Positions 9,681 through 19,858 are shown, counted from the first letter of the stretch. The stretch is 64,000 nt of DNA from Brenneria bubanii (GCF_022378355.1 NZ_JAKMAJ010000017.1:62001-126000); one strand, 5' to 3'. Notes: generated from the sequence alone by a model not told the origin. Program-made: numbers and translations.

Positions 9681-10151
9681 ATGGCCGCAACGCGAATTCG
9701 CGTAGGCGAAGAAAATTTCAATGTCGGCGACGAATATCAATGGCTGGCGCAGTGCGATGAAGATGGCGCGGTCGTGACCTTCACCGGCAAAGTGCGCAAT
9801 CATAACCTGGCGCAAAACGTGAGCGCGCTGACGCTGGAGCATTATCCGGGGATGACGGAGAAGGCGCTGGGGGAAATCGTCGAGCTGGCGCGCGCGCGTT
9901 GGTCGCTGCCGCGGGTTTGCATTATTCATCGGGTCGGGGCGCTCTATCCCGGCGATGAAATCGTGTTTGTCGGCGTCAGCGCCGCGCATCGCAGCGTCGC
10001 GTTTGATGCGGCGCAGTTTATGATGGATTATCTGAAAACGCGCGCGCCGTTCTGGAAACGCGAAGCCACGCCGGAAGGCGAACACTGGGTCGAATCCCGC
10101 GACAGCGACAAGCTGGCGGCGCGGCGCTGGTCAGGCGCCGACATCAACTGA
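9681..10151 (+). CDS. moaE: Molybdopterin synthase catalytic subunit MoaE
   Basis: MoaE forms the heterotetramer with MoaD that inserts the two dithiolene sulfurs. The 156-residue sequence has the DEDGAVVTFTGKVRNHN block, the ALTLEHYPGM segment and the lysine-bearing catalytic region KTRAPFWKREAT. The chosen ATG (MAATRIRV) has the strong site ggagg at 9670-9674; an ATG six bases upstream overlaps the moaD stop and is an alternative start. It is the last gene of the moa operon. Confidence 0.97.
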   Translation: MAATRIRVGEENFNVGDEYQWLAQCDEDGAVVTFTGKVRNHNLAQNVSALTLEHYPGMTEKALGEIVELARARWSLPRVCIIHRVGALYPGDEIVFVGVSAAHRSVAFDAAQFMMDYLKTRAPFWKREATPEGEHWVESRDSDKLAARRWSGADIN

Positions 10152-10231
10152 ACCGCGTTTATGTGTTAGGATAAAAGAAGGTGAGGCGTCCCGTCTCTTA
10201 CGTATAACTTCTCGCAAACAAAGGTAACGTC

Positions 10232-10942
10232 ATGGATAGATATCCACGCTCGGGTGATTCGATTGTCGAACGCGCGCAAACCGGCCTTCAGGCCTACATG
10301 GCGCAGGTCTATGGCTGGATGACCTGCGGATTATTGCTCACGGCGTTTGTCTCGTGGTATGCCGCCCGCACGCCCGCAGTACTGAATTTTGTTTTCTCCA
10401 GCCAGATTACCTTCTTTGGGCTGATCATCGCCCAGTTGGGGCTGGTATTTGTGATTTCCGGCATGGTGCGGCGCTTGAGCGGCGGGGTGGCGACCAGCCT
10501 GTTTATGCTCTATTCGGCGTTGACCGGCCTGACGCTTTCCAGCATCTTCATCCTCTATTCCGGCGAGTCGATCGCCAGCACCTTTGTGATCACCGCCGGC
10601 ATGTTCGGCGCCATGAGTCTGTATGGCTATACCACCAAACGCGACTTAAGCGGCTTCGGCAGCCTGTTGTTCATGGCGTTGATTGGGATCGTACTGGCGT
10701 CGCTGGTGAATTTCTGGCTGAAGAGCGAGGCGCTGATGTGGGCGGTGACCTATATCGGCGTCGTGGTCTTTGTCGGCCTGACGGCGTACGACACGCAGAA
10801 ACTGAAAGGCATCGGCGCGCAGTTGGCCGTTGATGACAAAGATAACTTTCGTAAATATTCAATCGTCGGCGCGCTGACGCTGTATCTGGACTTTATCAAC
10901 CTGTTCCTGATGCTGCTGCGTATTTTCGGCAACCGCCGTTAA
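10232..10942 (+). CDS. ybhL: BI-1 family inner-membrane protein YbhL
   Basis: A 236-residue Bax-inhibitor-1/YccA family protein with about seven hydrophobic helices, nearly identical in pattern to E. coli YbhL (234 residues). The segments YGWMTCGLLL, YGYTTKRDLSGFG and LYLDFINLFLMLLR are family signatures, the last containing the conserved acidic residue linked to cation leak in this fold. Its bacterial function is not firmly known. It lies 80 bases after moaE and is closed by a strong terminator. Confidence 0.95.
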   Translation: MDRYPRSGDSIVERAQTGLQAYMAQVYGWMTCGLLLTAFVSWYAARTPAVLNFVFSSQITFFGLIIAQLGLVFVISGMVRRLSGGVATSLFMLYSALTGLTLSSIFILYSGESIASTFVITAGMFGAMSLYGYTTKRDLSGFGSLLFMALIGIVLASLVNFWLKSEALMWAVTYIGVVVFVGLTAYDTQKLKGIGAQLAVDDKDNFRKYSIVGALTLYLDFINLFLMLLRIFGNRR

Positions 10943-10970
10943 GGCCGCCAATCGCACGTTATCACTGATA

Positions 10971-10998
10971 AAAACCCCGCACTGGCGGGGTTTTTTGT
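10971..10998 (+). terminator. Rho-independent terminator after ybhL
   Basis: A hairpin with arms ccccgc and gcgggg around the loop actg, preceded by an A run and followed by six T residues, begins about 28 bases after the ybhL stop. The symmetric A and T flanks also make it usable from the other strand. Confidence 0.9.
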
Positions 10999-11075
10999 TT
11001 GGATGCCAGGCAAGCGCCGCAACCTGAGTCCTCATTCCCGCTGATGCCGGCGCTGATAGAAGCTATTCGCCTAGT

Positions 11076-11225
11076 CTAAGCCGCCTGGCTTAGCACCCGT
11101 TGCGACCGCACCTGTTCAATCTCTTCACGGCCCCCGCCAGCAACCACGTCAGTTGGGCCCTGGCGCTGGCGACGTTTGCCTGCGCCTGACGCCGCGCGTT
11201 CTGATACGGGGCGCCGCCGTCGCCC
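11076..11225 (-). pseudogene. Degraded C-terminal fragment, possibly an efflux or adaptor protein
   Basis: On the minus strand two short frames joined by a one-base shift read like the end of a real protein: an alanine/glutamine-rich coiled-coil piece (YQNARRQAQANVASARAQL), then REEIEQVRSQRVLSQAA and a stop at 11076-11078. An in-frame stop precedes the first piece. The heptad-like pattern recalls membrane-fusion or outer-membrane efflux proteins, but the fragment is too short to assign. It appears to be an inactivated remnant between ybhL and the siderophore operon. Confidence 0.3.
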
Positions 11226-11313
11226 TACGCCAGAGCCTATCCGGATTCACTTTTCTTATGCATGAAAGCGTTAGTTAAATATATTTTTTATGTAAATATT
11301 GTAAGTTTTCATA

Positions 11314-11332
11314 TTAAATGATAATAGTTACT
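11314..11332. promoter_or_regulatory. Fur-box-like operator upstream of the siderophore receptor
   Basis: The 19 bases contain a perfect TGATAAT half-site followed by a weaker inverted half (gttacta), matching 12 of 19 positions of the Fur consensus by eye. A -10-like GATAAT overlaps it. The position, about 190 bases before a TonB-dependent receptor gene in an A+T-rich stretch, fits iron-dependent repression by Fur. Confidence 0.55.
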
Positions 11333-11522
11333 ATTCCTAACTATAGGTTAAACCATGCAAAATCAGCGGGATAGTGCCTGGTCTAATCGCAAGGAAAGCG
11401 GGAATCCAACCCATACAGGCTGGCCGCGCTTTTATCAATAACGGCAGGGGTTATCCGGTGCTCTGTGGCTAACCGCAAACCTGTTCATTTATCCGTTGAG
11501 TGTCAGAGGAAGGGGAAAAGCA

Positions 11523-13625
11523 TTGAACCAGGTGCGTGCTTTATTTGTCGTGATGCCATGCGTGCTGCTGTCTCAGGCTTACGCGCAGCAAGCAGACGGC
11601 AGTGATGATGAAATGGTGATTTCGGCCTCGCGCTCGAATATCGAGCAAAAAAAATCACCGCAGGTGGTCACCGTGATCGGCAAAGAGGAAATTGAGCGGC
11701 AGATGCTGATTTCCAGCGATAGTTCACAGATTCTCAGCAATCTTTTACCTTCGTTCTCTCCCAGTCGGCAGAAAATGAGCGGGAGTGGGGAGACGTTCCG
11801 CGGGCGGGCGCCGCTGGTAATGATTGACGGCATTCCCCAATCCAACCCGCTACGTCCTACCGGCCGGGAAATGCACACCATCGATTTTTCCATGGTGGAA
11901 CGCATTGAGGTGATCCACGGCGCCAACGCCACCAATGGGCTGGGCGCCACCGGCGGCGTGATTAATATCATCACCCGCCGCCCGGAAAATGGTTCGTTCA
12001 ATCAGCATGTCAACGTACAGACCACCGTTCCCACGGAAAAGATCCGCGGCGAAACCGCCAGTTATAAAACCACTTATCGCGTGGACGGACGGCAGGATTA
12101 TCTGGACTATCTGTTCGCCGTCGGCTACGAGGATCAGGGGCTGTATCTGGATGGTAAGGGGCGTCCTGTCGGTGTGGATAATACCCAGGGCGATCTGATG
12201 GATTCACGCGCTTATGACCTGCTGGCGAAGGTGGGATACTGGCTGGACGACTATCAGCGAATCCAGCTCAGCGTCAACCGCTACCGCCTGAAAGGCGAGA
12301 ATAACTACCTCAGCGTGGATGGCGATCGGGCGCAGGGGATCCCCACCACGTCGATGCGAGGAACACCGGAGGGCATGGCGCCGCACAATAGCGTCTGGTC
12401 AAGCGGTTTAACCTACGAAAATCACGATCTGGCGGGAATGAAACTCTCCGCGCTGCTGTTCAACCAGCGCTATGAAGCGTTGTTCGGCGCCGATAATTCC
12501 GCAACGTTTCAGGACAGCACTCTCGCTCCGGCCGGTTCGCTTTACGATCAGTCGAGAGCGGTTTCCTCCAAATATGGCGTCAAGCTGGCGCTGACCAAAG
12601 ACGATCTGCTGGATGACAGTCTGAAAGTCACCGTCGGCTTCGATACCCTGCTGGATAAAAGCAAGCAAGATCTCTATCTGACCAAGCGGACCTATGTGCC
12701 GGAAGTGGAATATACCAACTACTCTCCCTTCATGCAGGCCGAATATCAACTGTTGGATCAGGTGGTGCTGCACGCCGGCGTGCGCCATGAAATCGCCAAG
12801 CTGAAGGTCGATAGCTACCAGACGCTGGCGGCCAATAATGGCGTAGTGGTAGACGGCGGCAGCCCGAAATTCAATGAGACGCTGTACAACGTCGGTCTGG
12901 TCTACTCGCCGCTGGATTCGTTAAATCTGTTCGCCAACTATTCCCAAGGCTTCGGTATGCCGGACGTGGGGCGCGCGCTGCGATCCATCAGAACGTCAGG
13001 GCAGGACGTGGATAACTTCCGTAATTTGAAACCCATCGTGACGGATAACATCGAAACCGGGTTTCGTTTCGCCAAAGATCGTTTTGAGCTGGAAGCCAGC
13101 TACTACCAGTCCAACTCGAAGCTGGGCAGTCGCGTAGAGCCGAATGCCGATGGCATTTTCATAGCGCAGCGGGAGAAAACGCGCATTCAGGGCGTAGAGA
13201 TGAGCGCCGGCTACCAGATCAACGCACAGCATAAGGTCAAGGCGACTTACGCGCACAGTCAGGGGAAATACGACAGCGACGACAACGGCAGTCTTGATGC
13301 CAAACTGGACGGGTTGAACGTGGCGCCCGACCGGCTGATCACCAGTTGGTCGGCCAGTTGGAATGATAAGCTGAGTTCATTTGTGCAGCTGAACTACGCT
13401 TTCGATCGCAATTTTGACGGCAATGATAAGGACTTTGACGGCTATATGCTGCTGGACGCGGCCGTGGGGTACAATCTGCCCTATGGGCGAGTCAATGTGG
13501 CGGTCGCCAATCTGCTGAACAAGGATTACATCACCTACTATTCGCAGAGCGCGCTGGTTAACGACACCCGTTATTTTTCCGGCCGCGGACGTACATTGAC
13601 CCTGGGTTATTCTCTTGATTTCTAG
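11523..13625 (+). CDS. TonB-dependent ferri-siderophore receptor
   Basis: A 700-residue outer-membrane receptor that would import an iron-siderophore complex using TonB energy. It starts at TTG with a strong site (gaggaagggg) 7-8 bases upstream, giving a signal peptide that ends near SQAYA. A TonB box (DEMVISAS) follows, then the plug domain (PLVMIDGIP, RIEVIHGANATNGLGATGG, INIITRRP) and a long beta-barrel ending in the typical aromatic residue (LGYSLDF). The plug resembles receptors for carboxylate or hydroxamate siderophores (aerobactin or achromobactin type), but the ligand cannot be fixed from sequence. It heads a six-gene uptake operon with no biosynthesis genes in view. Confidence 0.93.
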   Translation: MNQVRALFVVMPCVLLSQAYAQQADGSDDEMVISASRSNIEQKKSPQVVTVIGKEEIERQMLISSDSSQILSNLLPSFSPSRQKMSGSGETFRGRAPLVMIDGIPQSNPLRPTGREMHTIDFSMVERIEVIHGANATNGLGATGGVINIITRRPENGSFNQHVNVQTTVPTEKIRGETASYKTTYRVDGRQDYLDYLFAVGYEDQGLYLDGKGRPVGVDNTQGDLMDSRAYDLLAKVGYWLDDYQRIQLSVNRYRLKGENNYLSVDGDRAQGIPTTSMRGTPEGMAPHNSVWSSGLTYENHDLAGMKLSALLFNQRYEALFGADNSATFQDSTLAPAGSLYDQSRAVSSKYGVKLALTKDDLLDDSLKVTVGFDTLLDKSKQDLYLTKRTYVPEVEYTNYSPFMQAEYQLLDQVVLHAGVRHEIAKLKVDSYQTLAANNGVVVDGGSPKFNETLYNVGLVYSPLDSLNLFANYSQGFGMPDVGRALRSIRTSGQDVDNFRNLKPIVTDNIETGFRFAKDRFELEASYYQSNSKLGSRVEPNADGIFIAQREKTRIQGVEMSAGYQINAQHKVKATYAHSQGKYDSDDNGSLDAKLDGLNVAPDRLITSWSASWNDKLSSFVQLNYAFDRNFDGNDKDFDGYMLLDAAVGYNLPYGRVNVAVANLLNKDYITYYSQSALVNDTRYFSGRGRTLTLGYSLDF

Positions 13626-14595
13626 TCGGGAAACGGAATATCGCCGTAAGAACTTCGCCGGGGCCAGGCTGGCCCGGCGGCTCGCCGTGCTGCTGTTGTT
13701 GCTGACGGGCGGCGCGCTGGCGTCCTCGCCCCCGCGCCTGATTCATCATGCCCTGGGCAACACGACGATCGCCGGCACCCCTCAGCGGGTGGTGACGCTA
13801 TTCCAGGGCGCGACCGATACCGCCGTCGCGCTGGGGATTCAGCCTGTCGGCGTGGTGGATTCCTGGACGGAAAAACCGACCTACAAATATCTTCGTTCGG
13901 CGCTGAATGGCGTGACGCACGTCGGTTTGGAAACTCAGCCCAGTCTGGAAGATATCGCGTTGCTAAAGCCTGATCTGATCATTGCATCGCGCTTTCGCAA
14001 TGAAAAAATCTATGGACTGCTCTCGCAGATTGCGCCTACGGTGGCGTTGGATGAAGTTTTTGAGTTCAAAAAAACCGTTCAGCTGATGGGCATGGCGCTA
14101 AATCGGCAGGCGCAGGCCAATCGGCTGCTGTCGGACTGGCGGCAGAGGGTGGATGAACTCCGTATCCGGCTGAGGGCGCGCGCCGGCGCTAACTGGCCGC
14201 CGAGCGTCTCGGTGATGGAGTTTCGCGGCGATCATGTACGTAATTATTTATCCGGCAGCTTTGCCGGCTCCATTCTCTCGGAGCTCGGCTTCGTCTGGCC
14301 GCAACACGGCTCGCCGTCGCGGCAAATTCTGCAAAAACTGACCAACAAGGAAAGCATTCCGGTGTTGGATGCCGATCTGTTTTTCCTGTTTATTCGTCCT
14401 GAAAACCCCGCCGTACAGCAAAACTACCGCGACTGGGTATCCCATCCGCTATGGCGACGAATGAGCGCCCCCCGGCGCGAACAGGTTTATCGGGTAGACA
14501 GCGTAGTCTGGATCCTGTCGGGCGGCATTATGGGGGCGAACAAGGTGCTGGACGACATTGAACGCCATCTTCTCGGCGCAGGGGACGCGGCGTAA
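13615..14595 (+). CDS. Ferri-siderophore periplasmic binding protein
   Basis: A 326-residue FecB/FhuD-type cluster-A binding protein that would pass iron-siderophore from the receptor to the inner-membrane permease. The N terminus is basic (RRKN, RLARR), followed by a leucine-rich signal core ending near ALASS. The mature part has the [18 protein letters not shown] segment and the LKPDLIIAS strand typical of class III binding proteins. I used the TTG at 13615, which overlaps the receptor stop by 11 bases; a later start is possible, since the ribosome site is weak. The stop overlaps the next ATG by one base. Confidence 0.88.
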   Translation: MISSRETEYRRKNFAGARLARRLAVLLLLLTGGALASSPPRLIHHALGNTTIAGTPQRVVTLFQGATDTAVALGIQPVGVVDSWTEKPTYKYLRSALNGVTHVGLETQPSLEDIALLKPDLIIASRFRNEKIYGLLSQIAPTVALDEVFEFKKTVQLMGMALNRQAQANRLLSDWRQRVDELRIRLRARAGANWPPSVSVMEFRGDHVRNYLSGSFAGSILSELGFVWPQHGSPSRQILQKLTNKESIPVLDADLFFLFIRPENPAVQQNYRDWVSHPLWRRMSAPRREQVYRVDSVVWILSGGIMGANKVLDDIERHLLGAGDAA

Positions 14596-15584
14596 TGGCG
14601 AAAGTGGCGATTCTGGCCTCAGGAATAGCGTTGTTGGGCGCGGCGGTGCTGGTCAGCCTGATGTCCGGTCCGACGGCGATCCCTCTGGCCGTGGTGTGGC
14701 AGGCGCTGTTTCATCACGATCCCCTGCAAATCGATCATATCCTGGTCACCACTACCCGTCTGGCGCGCACTGTGATTGCGCTGGTGGTCGGCGCCAGTCT
14801 GGCCGTCGCCGGCGCGCTGATGCAGGCGATGACGCGTAACCCGCTGGCCTCTCCCGGCCTGTTCGGCATTAACGCCGGCGCGATGTTTTTTATCGTCAGC
14901 CTTTCCATGCTGTTGCCACTTGCCGGTCAGAGCGCATTAGCGTGGATGGCCTATGCCGGGGCGGCGGTAGCCGGCGGTACGGTCTATTTTCTCGGCACCC
15001 TGGGTAATGGCCGAACCAGTCAACTGCGTATTGTGTTGGCCGGCGCGGCCATCACCGCGCTGTTCATTTCCTTTACGCAGGCGCTGCTGGTGATCAATCA
15101 GGAAGGGCTGGACAGCATTCTGTTCTGGCTGGCCGGTTCGGTGGCCGGGCGCGATCTGAGCATGGTCTGGCCCTTGTCGCCCTATTTTGCGCTGGCCATG
15201 CTGGGCGCGTTGCTGCTGGCGCCGCATATCAATATTCTGGTGGCAGGCGATGAGATCGCCAGAGGACTGGGGCAGCGTACGCTATTGATTCGCAGTCTGA
15301 TGGCGCTGTGCGTCATTGCGCTGGCCGGCGGCGCCGTCGCCATTGCCGGCAACATCGGATTTATCGGTCTGATCGTGCCGCATATGGCGCGCGGCCTGTT
15401 CTCCGCCGATCACCGCTGGCTGATCCCCGGCAGCGCGCTGCTGGGCGCGACGCTGCTGGTGCTGGCTGACGTGGCCGCCAGGCTGCTGATTGTGCCGCAG
15501 GAAATTCCGGTCGGCGCGATGACCGCGCTGCTGGGCGCGCCGTTCTTTATCTATCTCGCCAGAAAGGGGCTCCGTCATGGCTAA
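14595..15584 (+). CDS. FecCD-family siderophore ABC permease (first)
   Basis: A 329-residue polytopic permease of the FecCD/BtuC family, with about nine to ten hydrophobic helices. Visible signatures are [19 protein letters not shown] at helix 2, the [19 protein letters not shown] loop and the [12 protein letters not shown] coupling region that contacts the ATPase. It overlaps the binding-protein gene by one base and the next permease gene by eight, so all are translationally coupled. It would form a heterodimer with the second permease. Confidence 0.94.
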   Translation: MAKVAILASGIALLGAAVLVSLMSGPTAIPLAVVWQALFHHDPLQIDHILVTTTRLARTVIALVVGASLAVAGALMQAMTRNPLASPGLFGINAGAMFFIVSLSMLLPLAGQSALAWMAYAGAAVAGGTVYFLGTLGNGRTSQLRIVLAGAAITALFISFTQALLVINQEGLDSILFWLAGSVAGRDLSMVWPLSPYFALAMLGALLLAPHINILVAGDEIARGLGQRTLLIRSLMALCVIALAGGAVAIAGNIGFIGLIVPHMARGLFSADHRWLIPGSALLGATLLVLADVAARLLIVPQEIPVGAMTALLGAPFFIYLARKGLRHG

Positions 15585-16608
15585 CCTGTACGCCGTGCGC
15601 GTCGGCCGTTTTTCACGCCAGTTTGCCGGCCGCACGACGGCGGTCGCCAGCCTGATGCTGCTGATTACGCTGACGGTGATGCTGTTCTCGCTGTCGCAAG
15701 GCAAGGTACGGATTTCTGCGCCGGAGGTGATGCAGGCGCTGTTCGCCCCGTCGGATAGCGGTACTGATTTTATCGTCAATCAGCTGCGGCTGGCGCGTAT
15801 TGTGCTGGCGATGCTGGTGGGCGGCGCGCTGGCCGTATCCGGATTGCTGTTGCAAAGCCTGGTGCGTAACCCGCTGGCTTCGCCCGATATTCTCGGCATC
15901 ACCAGCGGCGCATCGGCGGCGGCGGTCGGCTTTTTATCTTTTTTTTCCACCCTGGTCAGCCAGCAGTGGATGCCGCTGGCGGCTATCGGCGGGGCATGGC
16001 TGATGGCGGGACTGATTACGTTATTGGCCTGGAGGCGGGACGCCTCGCCGATCCGGTTGGTGCTGGTGGGGGTGGGGCTGTCAGCGCTGACCGGCGCGGC
16101 CACTACCATGATGCTGGTATTCAGTCCGCTGACGACCACGCTGTCGGCCTATGTCTGGCTGACCGGCAGCGTTTACGGCGCGCAGTGGCGGGATGTACGC
16201 TCGCTGGCGGCATGGCTGGCCGCTATATTGCCGTTTATGGTGTTACTGGCCCGGCACGTCAATATTCACGAGCTGGACGACGATCTGGCGCGGGGCGTGG
16301 GATTGCCGATCAAACCGATCCGACTGGCGCTGCTGTCCGTCAGCGTCGCGCTGGCCGGCGCCGCCATCGCCTATGCGGGCGCGATGGCGTTTGTCGGGCT
16401 GGCGGCGCCGCATATCGCCAAAAAACTGGTGGGGCGCTCGTTTCCCGGGCTGGCCTTCGTCGCCGCATTGGTGGGCGCGAATCTGGTGATGCTCGGCGAT
16501 CTGGTCGGCCGCACGCTGTTTTTGCCGCTCGATTTGCCCGCCGGCGTCTTTGTTTCGGCGCTGGGCGCCCCCTTTTTCATCTATCTATTGATTCGGCAAT
16601 GCCGCTGA
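15577..16608 (+). CDS. FecCD-family siderophore ABC permease (second)
   Basis: A 343-residue partner permease with the same FecCD layout: [19 protein letters not shown], the [18 protein letters not shown] loop and the coupling segment [14 protein letters not shown]. Two separate permease genes are the rule for FecCD/CbrBC systems, whereas FhuB is a fusion. Its ATG lies eight bases inside the first permease gene. Confidence 0.94.
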   Translation: MANLYAVRVGRFSRQFAGRTTAVASLMLLITLTVMLFSLSQGKVRISAPEVMQALFAPSDSGTDFIVNQLRLARIVLAMLVGGALAVSGLLLQSLVRNPLASPDILGITSGASAAAVGFLSFFSTLVSQQWMPLAAIGGAWLMAGLITLLAWRRDASPIRLVLVGVGLSALTGAATTMMLVFSPLTTTLSAYVWLTGSVYGAQWRDVRSLAAWLAAILPFMVLLARHVNIHELDDDLARGVGLPIKPIRLALLSVSVALAGAAIAYAGAMAFVGLAAPHIAKKLVGRSFPGLAFVAALVGANLVMLGDLVGRTLFLPLDLPAGVFVSALGAPFFIYLLIRQCR

Positions 16609-16620
16609 GAAAACCGATTT

Positions 16621-17475
16621 ATGTGTGCAACTGAACGCTTTTCTACCCCGCCGCCTGCAATTGAAAGCCGGGGACTGACGCTGGGTTATGACAGGCAACC
16701 CATTATCGACGCGCTGGATATGACGCTGCCCGCCAACAAGATTTCGGTGCTGGTCGGCAGCAACGGCTGCGGTAAAAGCACCTTGCTGAAATCGTTCGCG
16801 CGGCTGCTGAAGCCACGGCGCGGGACGGTGCTGGTCGGCGGCGTTGACATTCATCGGCAATCCACCGCCTGCGTGGCGAGAAAGTTGGCGATCCTGCCGC
16901 AAACGCCGGTGGCGCCGGAAGGGGTGACGGTTTATCAACTGGTCAAAATGGGGCGCTATCCGCACCAGTCGTGGCTCCAGCAATGGTCGCCGCAGGATGA
17001 GGAAAAAGTCGCACAGGCTTTGCAGCGTACCGGCGTGGCGGATCTGCGGCATCGCCCGGTGGACTCGCTCTCCGGCGGGCAACGCCAGCGGGTATGGATC
17101 GCCATGACGCTGGCGCAGGATACGGATATCCTGCTGTTGGATGAGCCTACCACCTATCTGGATCTGGCCCACCAGATTGAGGTATTGGATTTGCTGCGGG
17201 AGCTGAATGCGCGCCAGCACAAAACCATCGTCATGGTATTGCACGATCTGAACCTGGCCTGTCGCTATGCGCATCATATGGTGGCGGTACATAACCGGAC
17301 GGTGTATGCGAAGGGGAAACCCGGCGATATTCTGAGTGAATCGATGGTGAAAACGGTATTCAGCCTGAACAGCCGGATTATTACCGACCCGTTTTTTGGC
17401 ACCCCGCTGTGCATCCCTTTTGGCCGTCAGGCTGTTGACCAGGATATCGACGATCGTGCCGCGTCATCCCTTTAA
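16621..17475 (+). CDS. Ferri-siderophore ABC transporter ATPase
   Basis: A 284-residue ATPase of the FecE/FhuC type that powers the two permeases. Walker A is GSNGCGKST (about residue 49), the signature is SLSGGQRQR, Walker B is ILLLDEPTTYLD with the family's typical TTYLD, and the switch histidine is in VLHDLNLA. It begins 12 bases after the second permease and overlaps the reductase gene by about 20 bases. Confidence 0.95.
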   Translation: MCATERFSTPPPAIESRGLTLGYDRQPIIDALDMTLPANKISVLVGSNGCGKSTLLKSFARLLKPRRGTVLVGGVDIHRQSTACVARKLAILPQTPVAPEGVTVYQLVKMGRYPHQSWLQQWSPQDEEKVAQALQRTGVADLRHRPVDSLSGGQRQRVWIAMTLAQDTDILLLDEPTTYLDLAHQIEVLDLLRELNARQHKTIVMVLHDLNLACRYAHHMVAVHNRTVYAKGKPGDILSESMVKTVFSLNSRIITDPFFGTPLCIPFGRQAVDQDIDDRAASSL

Positions 17476-18265
17476 CCAGCAAGAGTGGGCGATGCTGTCG
17501 GGCAGCCTGGGGCTGGCCGCTGCCGCTGGACGCGGCGGCGCGGATGCCAGTGATGGTCAGGCGTTGCTTAACCCGCGACACTGCCTGAAGGTGCTGACGC
17601 ATTTAATGCCGGTGCTTAATGCGCCGTCGCTGCAAATCACCGCCTCTTTACTGAGTAAGCGCATCGCTTTTCTGACGACCGCCTCCAGCCTGTATGCCAT
17701 GTCGATGTATAACAAGGGGCTGGATATGTCGTTGACCAACTGTCTGCTGGAATATGGCCACGATGGCCGACGCTGGACCTCGGGCATGCCGCTCTATGAT
17801 TTGTCGATCGCCGTACCGCAAGGCGCAATGCGCGAGGATTGGCGGCAGTCTCTGCTTCAGCGGCTGTTTGCCGGACATCTGACGCCGCTGTGGCGCGCCT
17901 TTTCGCAGGCGACGGGGCTCTCTCCGCGCATTTTATGGGAAAACACCGCGGTGCGGGTTTTTTCCCTGTATGAGCGGCGCATGCTGGCGACGGTTGGTGA
18001 GTCTACGGCGTTGTCGCTGCGTATTCAGCAGGATTTTGATTATCTGATCCACCAGGCGCCGGGCGCGGTTTTTGGCTGCGAAGACAATCCGCTGACGGCG
18101 TATTTCCGTGAGAAAACCTGGGTGCCGGCGCTGGCAACAGCGCTACGTTTTCGCCGGACCTGCTGCTTTTACTATAAAGCGTCGCAGCCGCGCGAATATT
18201 GCGCCGCCTGTCCGCTGCTGCGGCCGAAACGGACAGACGATGATGCCAAGGAGGGTAAAGAGTAA
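17456..18265 (+). CDS. FhuF-like siderophore-iron reductase
   Basis: A protein of about 269 residues (E. coli FhuF 262) that ends with four cysteines at roughly 236, 237, 249 and 252, a C-C-x11-C-x2-C pattern typical of the unusual [2Fe-2S] site of FhuF reductases. FhuF proteins sit in the cytoplasm and reduce the ferric siderophore to release iron. I chose GTG at 17456 because it gives the normal family length and only a short overlap with the ATPase gene; a TTG at 17435 is an alternative. As the last gene of the uptake operon, it completes the import pathway. Confidence 0.85.
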   Translation: MPRHPFNQQEWAMLSGSLGLAAAAGRGGADASDGQALLNPRHCLKVLTHLMPVLNAPSLQITASLLSKRIAFLTTASSLYAMSMYNKGLDMSLTNCLLEYGHDGRRWTSGMPLYDLSIAVPQGAMREDWRQSLLQRLFAGHLTPLWRAFSQATGLSPRILWENTAVRVFSLYERRMLATVGESTALSLRIQQDFDYLIHQAPGAVFGCEDNPLTAYFREKTWVPALATALRFRRTCCFYYKASQPREYCAACPLLRPKRTDDDAKEGKE

Positions 18266-18475
18266 AATTATGCGCTGTTAATAAAAATCGCTTAACCTTT
18301 AGAATCTCTGGTACAATCACCGCCAGTTACGCACCGTAGTTGTGCCCGTTCATCGTGGTTGTTGCTTATGTCGTTATTGTTGAGTTGATGGTGGCCCGGC
18401 AAACCCGTCTTATTATCCCTCTGAAAACTACACCGGTTTTTCTCCGGTCAGGGCGGATCTGGAGTTGTTCTCTAT

Positions 18476-19831
18476 ATGTCATTTGATTCTCTCGGCCTGA
18501 GTGCCGACATTCTGCGTGCTGTTGAAGAACAGGGCTATCGTGAACCCACGCCCGTACAGCGTCAGGCAATCCCTGTGGTGCTGGCCGGTCGTGATTTAAT
18601 GGCCTGTGCGCAAACCGGTACCGGCAAAACCGCTGGTTTTACCTTACCCCTGCTGCAATTGTTGAGCAGCGCGCCAGCGGCGAAAGGCCGCCGCCCGGTT
18701 CGCGCGCTGATTCTGACGCCTACCCGTGAGCTGGCGGCGCAGATTGGTGAAAATGTGCAGGCTTACAGCAAATACCTGCGTCTGCGTTCAATGGTGGTAT
18801 TCGGCGGCGTCAGCATCAACCCGCAGATGATGAAGCTGCGCGGCGGCGTTGATATTCTGGTCGCCACACCGGGACGTTTGCTCGATCTGGAACACCAGAA
18901 CGCCGTCGATCTGTCGCAGATTGAAGTCCTGGTGCTGGATGAAGCCGACCGTATGCTGGATATGGGCTTTATTCACGATATTCGCCGCGTGCTGGCTAAA
19001 CTGCCGGCCAAGCGCCAGAACCTGCTTTTCTCCGCCACCTTCTCTGATGAAATCAAATCGATGGCGAGTAAGCTGCTGACCAATCCGGCATCGGTTGAAG
19101 TGGTGCGCCGCAACACGCCGTCGGAACTGGTGACTCAGCATGTTCACTTCGTGGATAAACGTCGTAAGCGGGAATTGCTGTCGCAACTGATTGGTGAAAA
19201 TAACTGGCGGCAGGTGCTGGTGTTTACCCGCACTAAACACGGCGCCAATCACCTGGCCGAACTGCTGGAAAAAGACGGCATCACCGCCGCCGCGATTCAC
19301 GGCAACAAAAGTCAGGGCGCGCGTACCCGGGCGTTGGCTAATTTCAAAGACGGCACCATTCGCGTACTGGTGGCGACCGATATCGCCGCCCGTGGTCTGG
19401 ATATCGACCAGCTGCCGCACGTAGTTAACTATGAACTGCCGAACGTGCCGGAAGACTATGTCCACCGTATAGGCCGCACCGGCCGCGCGGAATCCACCGG
19501 GGAAGCGCTGTCGCTGGTATGCGTGGATGAGCATAAGCTGCTGCGCGATATTGAACGCTTGCTTAAGCGCGAGATTCCGCGTATCGCCGTACCGGGCTAT
19601 GAGCCGGATCCGTCCATCAAGGCCGAACCTATCATTAACGGGCGTCAGGGCAATCGCGGCGGCGGTTCCCGTAACGGCGGCGCACCACGCGCCCAGGGCG
19701 AACGCAAGAGTAGCGATGGCGCGCGTCAGCCGCGGCGCACCGGCGGCAACGGCGCCAGCCCGTGGAGCAATAGCGAAGGGCAACGCCGCTCGCCACGTTC
19801 GCAAAACCGCGGCAAACCGGCGGGTAAATAA
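18476..19831 (+). CDS. rhlE: ATP-dependent RNA helicase RhlE
   Basis: A 451-residue DEAD-box helicase that remodels RNA during ribosome assembly and decay. All motifs are present in order: Q motif ([11 protein letters not shown]), motif I AQTGTGKT, Ia PTRELAAQ, motif II DEAD, motif III SAT, and motif [10 protein letters not shown]. The C-terminal tail is rich in Arg, Gly and Asn, as in E. coli RhlE, and would bind RNA non-specifically. A leader of about 210 bases separates it from the siderophore operon; a -10-like TACAAT at 18312 may be its promoter. Confidence 0.97.
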   Translation: MSFDSLGLSADILRAVEEQGYREPTPVQRQAIPVVLAGRDLMACAQTGTGKTAGFTLPLLQLLSSAPAAKGRRPVRALILTPTRELAAQIGENVQAYSKYLRLRSMVVFGGVSINPQMMKLRGGVDILVATPGRLLDLEHQNAVDLSQIEVLVLDEADRMLDMGFIHDIRRVLAKLPAKRQNLLFSATFSDEIKSMASKLLTNPASVEVVRRNTPSELVTQHVHFVDKRRKRELLSQLIGENNWRQVLVFTRTKHGANHLAELLEKDGITAAAIHGNKSQGARTRALANFKDGTIRVLVATDIAARGLDIDQLPHVVNYELPNVPEDYVHRIGRTGRAESTGEALSLVCVDEHKLLRDIERLLKREIPRIAVPGYEPDPSIKAEPIINGRQGNRGGGSRNGGAPRAQGERKSSDGARQPRRTGGNGASPWSNSEGQRRSPRSQNRGKPAGK

Positions 19832-19838
19832 TAAAGCG

Positions 19839-19858
19839 AAGGAGCCTTAGGGCTCCTT
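19839..19858 (+). terminator. Hairpin after rhlE
   Basis: Perfect 8-base arms AAGGAGCC and GGCTCCTT enclose the loop ttag, seven bases after the rhlE stop. Only a short T pair ends the stem and the following bases are mixed, so it is a probable but not perfect terminator. Confidence 0.6.

Noticed and set aside
18788-19804. 338-codon minus-strand frame inside rhlE
   Set aside because: Antisense shadow of a conserved DEAD-box gene.
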